Position numbers and translations under genes: made by a program
In this document: in pieces, positions 34,243 through 42,650 of the stretch
Layout of the letters: every line of letters begins with the position of its first letter
How positions within the stretch are numbered: the stretch's first letter is position 1
Assembly (NCBI GenBank): GCA_902604525.1
Contig: CACKYY010000002.1
Coordinates: 25,078-89,077, forward strand
Source of the DNA: an uncultured Pelagibacteraceae bacterium
GTDB taxonomy: Bacteria; Pseudomonadota; Alphaproteobacteria; Pelagibacterales; Pelagibacteraceae
DNA length: 64,000 nt
Reading direction: 5' to 3'
The notes under the pieces: generated by a model
The model's database searches: none
What the model saw: the letters and a program-made list of their open reading frames with translations, nothing else
Told to the model about the DNA's origin: nothing

Positions 34243-35154
34243 TTAATAGTTATTTACTTCTTTAAATGTTGGCATTGAACTTGCTGCCCCTGCTCTAGTT
34301 GTAGATATACCTGCAACTTTATTTGCAAAAATCAATGCATCTTTAAATTTTAAATCATCTGCTAAGCCTACTGCAAAAGCTCCATTAAATGCATCACCAG
34401 CACCGGTAGTATCTACAACCTGATCTTTTAATTTTAAAGCATCAATAAAGTATTCCTCATTTTTATTAGCAAAATAGACACCTCTTTCTCCCAAAGTAAT
34501 AATAATATTTTTTACCCCTTTTTTTAAAAATTCTTTTCCAGCAATCTTAATATCTTCCTCAGTAGTAATTTTATTTTTTAAATAAAATTCAGCCTCAGTT
34601 TCATTTGGTGTAAAAAAATCTAATAGAGTAAAATTTTCCTCATTGATTTTTCTAGCTGGTGCAGGATTTAAAATAGTTAAACAATTATTTTCCTTAGCTT
34701 TTTTTAAAGAATAAATTGTAACTTCATCTGGAGTTTCCATTTGAGTAAGAAAAATTTTAGATTTTTTAAGAATTTCTAAATTATCATCGATATCTTTGCT
34801 ATTTAACTGAGCAGCTGCACCTGGAACAATATTAATTGCATTACTGCCATCATTATCAATCATTATGCCAGCAACCCCAGTAGATAGGTTTTTATCTTTT
34901 GTTATGGCCTTAGTAATTACACCTGCATCTTTATATATTTTAAAAGCCATATCTGCGTGGCTATCTTTGCCCATTTTAGTTATAAAATTTACTTTTCCAT
35001 TAAGTCTTGCTGCAGCAATTGCTTGATTTGAACCTTTGCCGCCTGGGCCAACTAAATGATCTTTTCCTAGAACTGTCTCTCCTTTAATTGGTATCTTTTC
35101 TGAATAAAAACAAAGGTCCGCTACAAAAACTCCAAATATACAAATAAACTGCAT
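34243..35154 (-). CDS. rbsK: Ribokinase-type PfkB sugar kinase
   Basis: A 303-residue PfkB kinase. GPGGKGSNQAIAAARLNG (about 37-54) is the ribokinase substrate signature, and DTTGAGDAFNGAFAVGLA (about 248-265) holds the anion hole and catalytic Asp. It would phosphorylate ribose or a similar pentose at O5. It follows the FucU-type mutarotase by 3 bases in the ribose/fructose-type ABC operon. It converges on the dehydratase gene with no gap. Confidence 0.88.
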   Translation of the reverse strand: MQFICIFGVFVADLCFYSEKIPIKGETVLGKDHLVGPGGKGSNQAIAAARLNGKVNFITKMGKDSHADMAFKIYKDAGVITKAITKDKNLSTGVAGIMIDNDGSNAINIVPGAAAQLNSKDIDDNLEILKKSKIFLTQMETPDEVTIYSLKKAKENNCLTILNPAPARKINEENFTLLDFFTPNETEAEFYLKNKITTEEDIKIAGKEFLKKGVKNIIITLGERGVYFANKNEEYFIDALKLKDQVVDTTGAGDAFNGAFAVGLADDLKFKDALIFANKVAGISTTRAGAASSMPTFKEVNNY

Positions 35155-35157
35155 TAT

Positions 35158-35628
35158 TTAATTTTTTAACGACCAAACCTTACCGTCTGGTAAAATTACC
35201 CCTTTAGTTAATATAAAACATCCATAAGGTCTTGCATCAGTAGTTGAAACTATACAGTAAGCTTTTTTGGCTTTTTTATAAAAATCTTGTCTAGAAATAG
35301 AACCAACATTCCAATTTTCACCTGAAACTTTTTTAACTACTTCAATAAATTCTTTATGAGTTTCTGTTAATTCATCTGGTTTATCATCTACTTCCATTCT
35401 TAAGGCCGGAGATCCACCTTGTGAAACAACAAAGCTATCTAGTGGGAAAACTGAAAGAATTGCTGAAGCTGCTTCTTTAATACCAACTCCATCTAATCTT
35501 ATTACTTTATCATTAGATGTGTTTGCTGGAAAATTTGCATCAGCTAAAATTAATATTTCTCCATGTCCCATTGATCTTAAATGGAATAGTAATTCAGGAC
35601 TTAAGACTGGATTAATATTAATTAACAT
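35158..35628 (-). CDS. fucU: RbsD/FucU-family sugar mutarotase
   Basis: A 156-residue mutarotase that speeds exchange between ring anomers of sugars after uptake. NPVLSPELLFHLRSMGHGEILILADANFPA (about 6-35) contains the catalytic His and the LADANFPA motif. The PVLSPELL start and PANTSNDKVIRLDG continuation are more like FucU (L-fucose) than RbsD (ribose). Next to a ribokinase the sugar remains uncertain. It follows a terminator that separates it from the binding-protein gene. Confidence 0.87.
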   Translation of the reverse strand: MLININPVLSPELLFHLRSMGHGEILILADANFPANTSNDKVIRLDGVGIKEAASAILSVFPLDSFVVSQGGSPALRMEVDDKPDELTETHKEFIEVVKKVSGENWNVGSISRQDFYKKAKKAYCIVSTTDARPYGCFILTKGVILPDGKVWSLKN

Positions 35629-35648
35629 TAAATTATTATATTACATAA

Positions 35649-35680
35649 AAAAAAAGGGTGGAATAAAATTCCACCCTTTA
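35649..35680 (-). terminator. Attenuating terminator after the ribose-type binding protein
   Basis: On the minus strand AAAGGGTGGA pairs with TCCACCCTTT (10 bp, short A/T loop) and is followed by a T run (TTTTTTATG). It lies 20-50 bases after the binding-protein stop. It probably limits expression of the mutarotase and kinase relative to the binding protein. Confidence 0.88.
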
Positions 35681-35701
35681 ACTTTTACTTTATTCTAAAG
35701 A

Positions 35702-36634
35702 TTATTTAAAATCGTTAGCGTTTGCTTTTGTTACTAATTGTGTACCAGTATCGATATTTGGATCAATACTTCCACCATTAGCTAACTCAAGAGCATATTT
35801 AACTCCATAAGCACCCATGTTATAAGAGAACTGAGCAATTGTTGCTGTCATTTCACCTTTTAGAATACTTGTAGCTGCATCTGGTGTAGCATCAAATCCA
35901 ACAACTACTACATCATTCATATCAGCATCTTTTAGAGCTTGCATAGCACCTAATCCCATATTGTCGTTTGAAGCAAATATTGCTTTGATGTTAGGATTTT
36001 TCAAAATTATAGACTCTGTTACTGATCTACCTTTTGCTGTATCCCACTCTGCAGTTTGTGTTGCAACAATGTTTAAACCACAATTTTTAAATCCTTTAAT
36101 TGCACCATCTCTTCTAAGTAAGGCAGTAGACTGAGACTCAATACCAGTTAAGATCGCAACATCAGAACCTTTTGGAGTTTTATCACAGATAAATTTTGCA
36201 GCTAACTCTGCGCCATTCATATTATTAGTTCCAATAAATGTTACACCTTCGTTTATTCCTTTAGTATCAACAAATACAACTGGAACTCCACTTTTAATAG
36301 CATCATCAACAATTGGTGCAAAAGCATTTGGATCTCCTGGTGCTAGCGCTAAAGCATCAACACCTTTTGCAAGTTGGTCCTCAACTTGATTTATTTGTGC
36401 TTGAACATCACCTTCTTGAGGAGGTGCAATTAAAATTAGTTTAACTCCTAATTTTTTGGCTTCTTCCTCAGCACCTTTTGTTACAGACGCCCAGAACGGA
36501 TTTCCAGATCCAGGACCTTTGATGCTAAACAAGATTTTTTTACCATGTCCATCAGCAAAAGAAACTGAACCTAAACTAATTGATAAAAATATTGCTGTAA
36601 ACAGAACAACAATTTTTTTTGTTAAGTTTTTCAT
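35702..36634 (-). CDS. Ribose/fructose-type ABC substrate-binding protein (CUT2)
   Basis: A 310-residue periplasmic binding protein of the peripla_BP_4 group with signal peptide (to about residue 27, SVSFADG). FSIKGPGSGNPFWASVTKGAEEEAKKLG opens the mature part, then VFVDTKGINEGVTFIGTNN and NDNMGLGAMQALKDA. These are hallmark RbsB/FrcB loops. RBS AGGGGAATAA precedes the ATG. Sugar identity (ribose, fructose, xylose, inositol) cannot be decided; an inositol-binding role is possible given the iol genes nearby. Confidence 0.92.
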   Translation of the reverse strand: MKNLTKKIVVLFTAIFLSISLGSVSFADGHGKKILFSIKGPGSGNPFWASVTKGAEEEAKKLGVKLILIAPPQEGDVQAQINQVEDQLAKGVDALALAPGDPNAFAPIVDDAIKSGVPVVFVDTKGINEGVTFIGTNNMNGAELAAKFICDKTPKGSDVAILTGIESQSTALLRRDGAIKGFKNCGLNIVATQTAEWDTAKGRSVTESIILKNPNIKAIFASNDNMGLGAMQALKDADMNDVVVVGFDATPDAATSILKGEMTATIAQFSYNMGAYGVKYALELANGGSIDPNIDTGTQLVTKANANDFK

Positions 36635-36720
36635 TTATTTATTCCCCTATAGTTATTTGAATAATCTAAATTAAATAAAAATTTGAGAAAAAATTCAACT
36701 GTTTATAAAGTCAAAACAAC

Positions 36721-36734
36721 TTTTACGTGTAAAA
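36721..36734. promoter_or_regulatory. Inverted repeat upstream of the ribose-type binding-protein gene
   Basis: TTTTAC GT GTAAAA, 6-bp perfect arms with a 2-base spacer, lies 86 bases before the binding-protein start and just after the permease stop. The form is like small dyad operators of LacI-type regulators, but no regulator is in the window. Confidence 0.3.
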
Positions 36735-36745
36735 ACTGATTATAA

Positions 36746-37759
36746 TTATTTTCTAGTTCCTAAGTCTCTTCTTAAAACATCTATGTAAACAGCTATTACA
36801 ATAATAGAGCCTATTAAAACCTGCTGCCAAAATGAACTTACATCCATTAAATTAAGTCCATTTCTTAAAATACCCATAATCATGACGCCAGCAAAAACTC
36901 CTAACACAGTTCCTCTTCCGCCAAAGAAACTTGCTCCTCCAATAATGCATGCTGCAATAGCATCTAATTCGGATTGTAAACCTGCATTTGGATAACCAGA
37001 GTCAGTCCTTCCTGCTAAAATTAATGCACCAATGCCAGATAAGAAACCACAAAGAGAATATACTATGATTAAAATTTTATTTACATTTATGCCTGATGCT
37101 CTAGCAGCACTAGGATTTCCACCTATGGCGTAAATCCACTTTCCTGTTCTACTATGATTAAGAAAGAACCAAAAAATAATATATACGACTGCGATTAAAA
37201 CTAAACTAACGGGCAGATATTGTGACTTTTCTAATCCTAACCAAGTAAGATCAATTCTACCATGACCCAGGTATCTTACTTCATCTGTAAAACCGCTAAT
37301 TGGAGTTCCTCCTGATATTAAATTCCCTGTTCCTCTAAATATATAAAGTGTGCCCAAGGTCATTATAAATGGATGGGGCATCCTTAATAAGGTTATACCT
37401 GCTCCATTAAACAAACCACATAAAAAACCTGCTATTAAAGGAGTTATGACAACTATAAACCAAGGCGCTCCTGCTTTAGCTACAATTGCCAAAACCATGA
37501 GTGACAACATCATTATTGAACCAACAGAAAGATCTATACCAGCAGTAACGATAACCATAAAGACACCTAGGGCCAACATTGACTGCCAAGAGATTTGTTT
37601 GAAAACGTTAGTTACATTTCTCCATGACAAAAACACATCTGGTTGCAAAATGTGCATTACCAGTATCATAAGTACAAGCAATAAAAGAATGCCATACTTT
37701 TCAATGTAGGGCATTAACTTTAGATATAGACTTTCTTTCTTATTATCTTTTTCTTCCAT
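36746..37759 (-). CDS. Ribose/fructose-type ABC permease (RbsC/FrcC-like)
   Basis: A 337-residue CUT2 permease with about ten helices. AGIDLSVGSIMMLS (about 83-96) and SELDAIAACIIGGASFFGGRGTVLGVFAGVMIMG (about 265-298) are family signatures; NPSAARASGINV binds the ATPase. The track start 37786 would overlap the ATPase gene, while ATG 37759 (MEEKDNKKES) sits one base after the ATPase stop. It is the single membrane subunit, acting as a dimer. Confidence 0.92.
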   Translation of the reverse strand: MEEKDNKKESLYLKLMPYIEKYGILLLLVLMILVMHILQPDVFLSWRNVTNVFKQISWQSMLALGVFMVIVTAGIDLSVGSIMMLSLMVLAIVAKAGAPWFIVVITPLIAGFLCGLFNGAGITLLRMPHPFIMTLGTLYIFRGTGNLISGGTPISGFTDEVRYLGHGRIDLTWLGLEKSQYLPVSLVLIAVVYIIFWFFLNHSRTGKWIYAIGGNPSAARASGINVNKILIIVYSLCGFLSGIGALILAGRTDSGYPNAGLQSELDAIAACIIGGASFFGGRGTVLGVFAGVMIMGILRNGLNLMDVSSFWQQVLIGSIIVIAVYIDVLRRDLGTRK

Positions 37760-37760
37760 T

Positions 37761-38510
37761 TTATTTTTTACCCATAATCCATCCAATTACTTCGTCCCTT
37801 GAAGTATTTGAAAGTTCAGACTCTGCAAAATTTGTACCCTGAAATAGCGCCATGACTCGGTCGCAAACTGAAAAAATATCATCCATTCTGTGACTTATAA
37901 CTATAACGCCAACACCAGTTTTTTTTAGACTATTAATAAGATCTAATACTTTTCCAACTTCTTTAATTGCAAGTGCTGCTGTAGGTTCATCCATGATGAC
38001 AACTTTTGCATTAAATGCTGTTGATCTAGCAATTGCAACCGCTTGTCTTTGACCTCCAGAAAGTTCCTCAACTTTTTGATCAGCACTCTTAACATTTATT
38101 TTAAGTTTTCCTAAATGAGCGTTTGTTAATTCTTTTATTTTATTAAAATCTAAAAATTTTAAGAAACCAATATTTTTAGTTGGTTCTCTACCTAAAAAAA
38201 TATTTTCTCCAATAGGTAAGTTTCCGGCTAGAGCAAGGTCTTGATAAACCATTTCTAATCCAAGGTTTTGTGAGTCCTTAGGGCTCTCTAAAATTTCCTC
38301 TTTACCTTGAAAATATAATGAACCTGAACTTGGTTTATATAGACCTGATAGTACTTTCATTAAAGTTGATTTTCCTGCTCCGTTGTCTCCAACTACACCT
38401 AAACATTCTCCAGCATGTACTTTTAAATCAACATTTTCTAAAGCTGTGATCGTTCCAAAATATTTTGTTATTCCTTTTGCTTCTAATAGAGGATTGTTGA
38501 AAGTTGACAT
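37761..38510 (-). CDS. Single-domain CUT2 ABC ATPase (FrcA-like)
   Basis: A 249-residue ATPase: Walker A GDNGAGKST, signature LSGGQRQAVAIARS, Walker B VVIMDEPTAAL and switch His in ISHRMDDIF. RbsA-type proteins have two fused ATPase halves (about 500 residues); this has only one, as in FrcA of rhizobial fructose transporters, so two copies must pair. It is first in the operon with the permease and binding protein. Confidence 0.9.
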   Translation of the reverse strand: MSTFNNPLLEAKGITKYFGTITALENVDLKVHAGECLGVVGDNGAGKSTLMKVLSGLYKPSSGSLYFQGKEEILESPKDSQNLGLEMVYQDLALAGNLPIGENIFLGREPTKNIGFLKFLDFNKIKELTNAHLGKLKINVKSADQKVEELSGGQRQAVAIARSTAFNAKVVIMDEPTAALAIKEVGKVLDLINSLKKTGVGVIVISHRMDDIFSVCDRVMALFQGTNFAESELSNTSRDEVIGWIMGKK

Positions 38511-38532
38511 AAGTTACGAAATTATAAAAAAA

Positions 38533-39555
38533 TCAATTAATTGCAACAGGTTTTGAGACTATTAGATTGACAGTCTTTTTATTTGCTATTTTGCAGAATT
38601 TGGGTTTTAAATTTTTTCTAATTAAACTCATATCTTTTAAAACTATATCCCCCATATTAAAAAAAGCAGACTTTAACGCTCCCGCTCTGTGAGCAGAAAA
38701 CAAAATATTCTTTACTTTTCTTAACGAACTTTTTTTTGGCACTGGTTCCTCAGGAAAAACATCTGTAGCAACAAATATATTTCTTTTTTTTACTACGTTT
38801 ATTAAATCCTTAAAATTTACAACCGCAGCACGACTCATCAATATAAAACAGGAATTGGGCTTTATCTTCTTTAAAAGCTTTTTGTCTATGAAGTTTTGGT
38901 TTTTTGTAGTCACGGTCGCTAATACATAAATAATTTCACAATTTTCAAACATCTTATTTAAACTAATATTTTTTAAACCTAGTTTTTTAATTTTTATTTT
39001 TGGTATCCATGGATCGTAAACATTTATATCTTTAGTAAATGGTAATAATAATGGATACAAAGATTTAGCAAGATCTCCAAAACCTAACAATCCAACTTTT
39101 TTTCCTGATAATAAAGAAGCTCTCAAGTTACTCTCTAATCCATATTTTTCTTTACCTTTAATAAAATCTAAATGAGCAGTATGAATATTTCTTAATAGAG
39201 ATAAGGTCATCCCAAGAGCAATTTCTGCGACTGGTTTTGAAAAAACAGGAGAAGTTGCAATAACGTGAATTCCCTTTTTAAAACAGTATTGATAATCCAT
39301 ATTATTAATAAAATTACTTTCAACATTTATAATTGCTTTCAATTTTTTTGCTTTTATCAAAAGATTTTTTGGTAAATCTGGTTGGCCAATAATAAATGAA
39401 GCTTTGTGGATATTTTTCTCATAAAAAAAATTTTTTTTATTTTTTGGTGCATAGAGTAATTCATACTTTGATCTGAGAATTTTAAATTTATCTTTAGAAA
39501 AAATTAATTCTAGAGTTCGTGGAAATGGATCAACTATGGCAATATGTTTTCCCAT
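38533..39555 (-). CDS. D-isomer 2-hydroxyacid dehydrogenase-like protein
   Basis: A 340-residue protein of the phosphoglycerate dehydrogenase-like family. LLGFGDLAKSLYPLL (about 155-170) is the NAD-binding loop with aspartate in NVYDPW, ILMSRAAVVNF holds the substrate Arg, DVFPEEP the Glu and LFSAHRAGAL the catalytic His. Its many Lys and Ile residues match the neighbours. It follows the Gfo/Idh gene with no gap. The substrate is unknown. Confidence 0.82.
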   Translation of the reverse strand: MGKHIAIVDPFPRTLELIFSKDKFKILRSKYELLYAPKNKKNFFYEKNIHKASFIIGQPDLPKNLLIKAKKLKAIINVESNFINNMDYQYCFKKGIHVIATSPVFSKPVAEIALGMTLSLLRNIHTAHLDFIKGKEKYGLESNLRASLLSGKKVGLLGFGDLAKSLYPLLLPFTKDINVYDPWIPKIKIKKLGLKNISLNKMFENCEIIYVLATVTTKNQNFIDKKLLKKIKPNSCFILMSRAAVVNFKDLINVVKKRNIFVATDVFPEEPVPKKSSLRKVKNILFSAHRAGALKSAFFNMGDIVLKDMSLIRKNLKPKFCKIANKKTVNLIVSKPVAIN

Positions 39556-40710
39556 TTAAATAAGTATACGTTTTACTTCTTCCTCACTAAACTTTTTTGG
39601 TTTTTCACACTTGGTCGTAATTTTTTGAGGTATACCCGTAGTAGCAGCTTTCATTGTTGATTGAATTATATCAAGAACATGAAGTGATAATTCTCCTGAG
39701 CATCTATGTTTCTTTTTTTGCTGAATTGAATAAAGCATCTCAGATAAACCAACACTCCTATAATTAGCGTTTGTAGGAGACTCGTTAGATCTACCACTTG
39801 ATGAAGTAATATTTATTTTTCCTAAATGCATTTTGTCAGTTTTGTGTTCTCCCCATCTGCCTCCCTCAGTAACTGATATATAAACCGACCCACCAAACAT
39901 ATTTGGATCAGGTACAATGATTGAGCCTTTAGTTCCATAAAGCTCCATGTGGTTTCTTTGGTGATTTACGACGTCGAATGACAATGTCACTTGGATAATT
40001 GCTCCTGTATGAAACTGTATGGTTGCTAGATAGGTTGTAGGTGTTTCAACTTTAAAAGATTTGTTTTTTTTTGGTCCAGCCCCATAAATTCTTTTCTTGA
40101 AAGCTGTTAGTGTTCTTCCCTGTACTTGCTTTGCTGGGCCAAGTAAATTTACTAGGGTTGTAAAAAAGTATGGTCCCATATCAATTACAGGTCCACCCTC
40201 TTTTCTATACCAAGACTCAGGTTTTGGATGAAATGACTCTACTCCTGGAAAGGCAAAAATTGCATTACCAAGTTTTATATCTCCAATTAGATCAGAGTCT
40301 ATCAACTCTCTTGCTTTTTGAATTCCTCCACCTAAAAAAGTATCAGGAGCATTACCAATATAAAGTTTCTTTTTTTTTGCTAAAGCTACGAGTTCTTTTC
40401 CTTTTTCAAAATATGTAGCCAAAGGTTTTTCTGAATAAACATGTTTGCCTGCACTTAAAACTCTTTTAGATACCGAGTAATGAGATTGGGGTATTGTTAG
40501 ATTTAGAATTACTTCGATCTCCTTATCCTTAAGAAGGTCTCCAACGGTTTTAGATTTAATATTATACAGTTTTGAACATTTATCTGCAGCTTTTTGATTA
40601 ATATCTGCACAAGCAATAATTTTGAAATTATTAAAATACTGATGCCCTCTAAAATATGTTTCTGCAATATGTCCACACCCTATCAAACCAACCTTAAATA
40701 CTTTATTCAT
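39556..40710 (-). CDS. Gfo/Idh/MocA-family oxidoreductase
   Basis: A 384-residue NAD(P)-dependent sugar/cyclitol dehydrogenase. The Rossmann loop GLIGCGHIAETYF opens the chain, YSEKPLA (about 92-98) carries the catalytic Lys, and GGPVIDMGPYFFTTL the metal/active-site helix. It lies between iolD (7-base gap) and the 2-hydroxyacid dehydrogenase. It is a candidate inositol or sugar-acid dehydrogenase; specificity cannot be read. Confidence 0.88.
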   Translation of the reverse strand: MNKVFKVGLIGCGHIAETYFRGHQYFNNFKIIACADINQKAADKCSKLYNIKSKTVGDLLKDKEIEVILNLTIPQSHYSVSKRVLSAGKHVYSEKPLATYFEKGKELVALAKKKKLYIGNAPDTFLGGGIQKARELIDSDLIGDIKLGNAIFAFPGVESFHPKPESWYRKEGGPVIDMGPYFFTTLVNLLGPAKQVQGRTLTAFKKRIYGAGPKKNKSFKVETPTTYLATIQFHTGAIIQVTLSFDVVNHQRNHMELYGTKGSIIVPDPNMFGGSVYISVTEGGRWGEHKTDKMHLGKINITSSSGRSNESPTNANYRSVGLSEMLYSIQQKKKHRCSGELSLHVLDIIQSTMKAATTGIPQKITTKCEKPKKFSEEEVKRILI

Positions 40711-40717
40711 TAAAAAA

Positions 40718-42562
40718 CTAGATGCCTTGTCTTTGTTTGGACTTGCCGTCTTTATGAAGCTTTAAGGCCTCTTTATTTTCGTCTGTTGAAGGAATTTCTA
40801 AAGTTGGGCTATCCCAAAATGCTGAACCCTCTACCCACTTATAAGCATGAGTTTTTATCGAAATAACATAAGTTACATCTGACTTTTTCGCTCTTTTAAA
40901 TGCTTCTTCTAAATCAGAAATAGATGTCACATGTTCAGATTTCGCCCCCATACTTTCAGCATGTTTTGCAAAATCTACATCTACTAAACCAGGAGTTTTT
41001 GAGCTCTTTAACAAGTTATTGTATTCTTTTCCACCTTTGAACAATTGCAATCTATTAATAACTGCGAAACCTCCGTTATCACAAACAATTATAATCAGTT
41101 TATTTTTAGTAATTACTGATGAATATATGTCAGTATTATTTAATAAATAAGAGCCATCACCTACGAAGGAAATTACTTCTTTATCAGGGTTAGCCATCTT
41201 AATCCCTAAAGCGCCAGAAATTTCATAACTCATACAGCTAAATCCCCATTCGCTTTCATGTGTATTTAGTTCTTTAGGTCGCCAAACTTGGACTACCTCA
41301 CCTACCAGACCACCTGCAGCAGTAACTGCAATATCTGTTGGTTCAGAATTTCTATAAATAGCTCCTATTACTTGAACATAGCTTGGTACCTCTTGATTTG
41401 ATGGTGCACTTTCTTTATCGATATGTTCGTTCCAAATTTTTAATTTTCTTTGTGATTTTTCATTCCATTTATCTCCTACTTTCCAATCTCCTAATGCTTT
41501 AGAAAGTTCAATTAATGAAACTTTTGCATCTCCTACCACTGCTTGAGCCAAATGTTTATTAGCATCAAATCTTGAAACATTTATAGAAACAAGTTTAAAT
41601 TTTTCATTTTCAAAATTTGCCCAGGATCCAGTTGTAAAATCTGCAAGTTTTGTTCCAACTGCAATTGCAAGATCCGTTTCTTTAGCAAGGTCATTGGTAT
41701 TTTTTCCACCTAAACCTCCTATTTGTCCAGCATAGTGAGAATGGTCTCTTTTCATTGTTGAATAACCCATAACAGTTTGAGTAACTGGTATATTGTGTTT
41801 AGTTGCAAAGTTACTTAATTCCTGCATTGCATTAGAATAAAAAACTCCCCCTCCAGAAATGATAATTGGATTTTTCGATTTTTTGATTTTTTCAGCAGCC
41901 TCTTTTATCTGAAAATCATCTGGTCTAGGCCTTCTTATTGAATGAATTCTTTCTTTAAAAAACTCTTCAGGGTATTCAAAAGTCTGCCCTTGAATATCTT
42001 GACACAAAGATATACACGCTGGTCCACAATCAGCTGGATCTAACATTGTTTGAACTGCATTTGGAAAAGATTGAATGATTTGCTCTGGTCTTGTTATTCT
42101 ATCAAAATATCTTGTAACTGGTTTAAATGCGTCATTTGCTGTTATTCCAGGATTATTAAAATGTTCTACTTGTTGTAAAACTGGATCTGGCATTCTATTC
42201 GCGTAAGTATCTCCAGGTAAAAATAAAATTGGCAATCTATTACTCATTGCAACTGCTGCAGCTGTAACCATATTAGTTGCACCAGGTCCAACAGATGAAG
42301 TTGCTACAAAAATTTGTTGTCTTCTTTTTCCTCTAGCATAACCTATTCCAGTAAGAGCCATATTTTGTTCATGATGACCTCTGTATGTAGGTAAATCTTT
42401 TTGATTTTCCTCTAAAGCTTGTCCTAAACATGCAACATTACCATGTCCAAAAATCCCAAATACTCCTGGAAATAATGGCTCCTTTTTACCGTCAATTAAT
42501 ATTTTTTGTGCAATTAAATATTTGACTATTGCATGAGCACAAGTGAGGGTTATTTTTTTCAT
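40718..42562 (-). CDS. iolD: 3D-(3,5/4)-trihydroxycyclohexane-1,2-dione hydrolase IolD
   Basis: A 614-residue thiamin-diphosphate enzyme that opens the inositol ring to 5-deoxy-glucuronate. FGIFGHGNVACLGQAL (about 34-49) and PTYRGHHEQNMALTGIGYAR (about 59-78) carry the ThDP-activating Glu; the C-terminal FVGDGSYLLNNTDIY and CDNGGFAVINRLQ form the GDG-Asn cofactor motif. These blocks are specific to IolD among ThDP enzymes, and the length is normal. It is transcribed with the Gfo/Idh gene and is divergent from the aldehyde dehydrogenase across 88 bases. Confidence 0.93.
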   Translation of the reverse strand: MKKITLTCAHAIVKYLIAQKILIDGKKEPLFPGVFGIFGHGNVACLGQALEENQKDLPTYRGHHEQNMALTGIGYARGKRRQQIFVATSSVGPGATNMVTAAAVAMSNRLPILFLPGDTYANRMPDPVLQQVEHFNNPGITANDAFKPVTRYFDRITRPEQIIQSFPNAVQTMLDPADCGPACISLCQDIQGQTFEYPEEFFKERIHSIRRPRPDDFQIKEAAEKIKKSKNPIIISGGGVFYSNAMQELSNFATKHNIPVTQTVMGYSTMKRDHSHYAGQIGGLGGKNTNDLAKETDLAIAVGTKLADFTTGSWANFENEKFKLVSINVSRFDANKHLAQAVVGDAKVSLIELSKALGDWKVGDKWNEKSQRKLKIWNEHIDKESAPSNQEVPSYVQVIGAIYRNSEPTDIAVTAAGGLVGEVVQVWRPKELNTHESEWGFSCMSYEISGALGIKMANPDKEVISFVGDGSYLLNNTDIYSSVITKNKLIIIVCDNGGFAVINRLQLFKGGKEYNNLLKSSKTPGLVDVDFAKHAESMGAKSEHVTSISDLEEAFKRAKKSDVTYVISIKTHAYKWVEGSAFWDSPTLEIPSTDENKEALKLHKDGKSKQRQGI

Positions 42563-42650
42563 AAAATTTGTTTATTTTTTTTTTCGTATGGTGTTTATAT
42601 TTGGGTATATTTATAAATTAAAAAACCTAACTAAGTAAACCAAAAAAACT

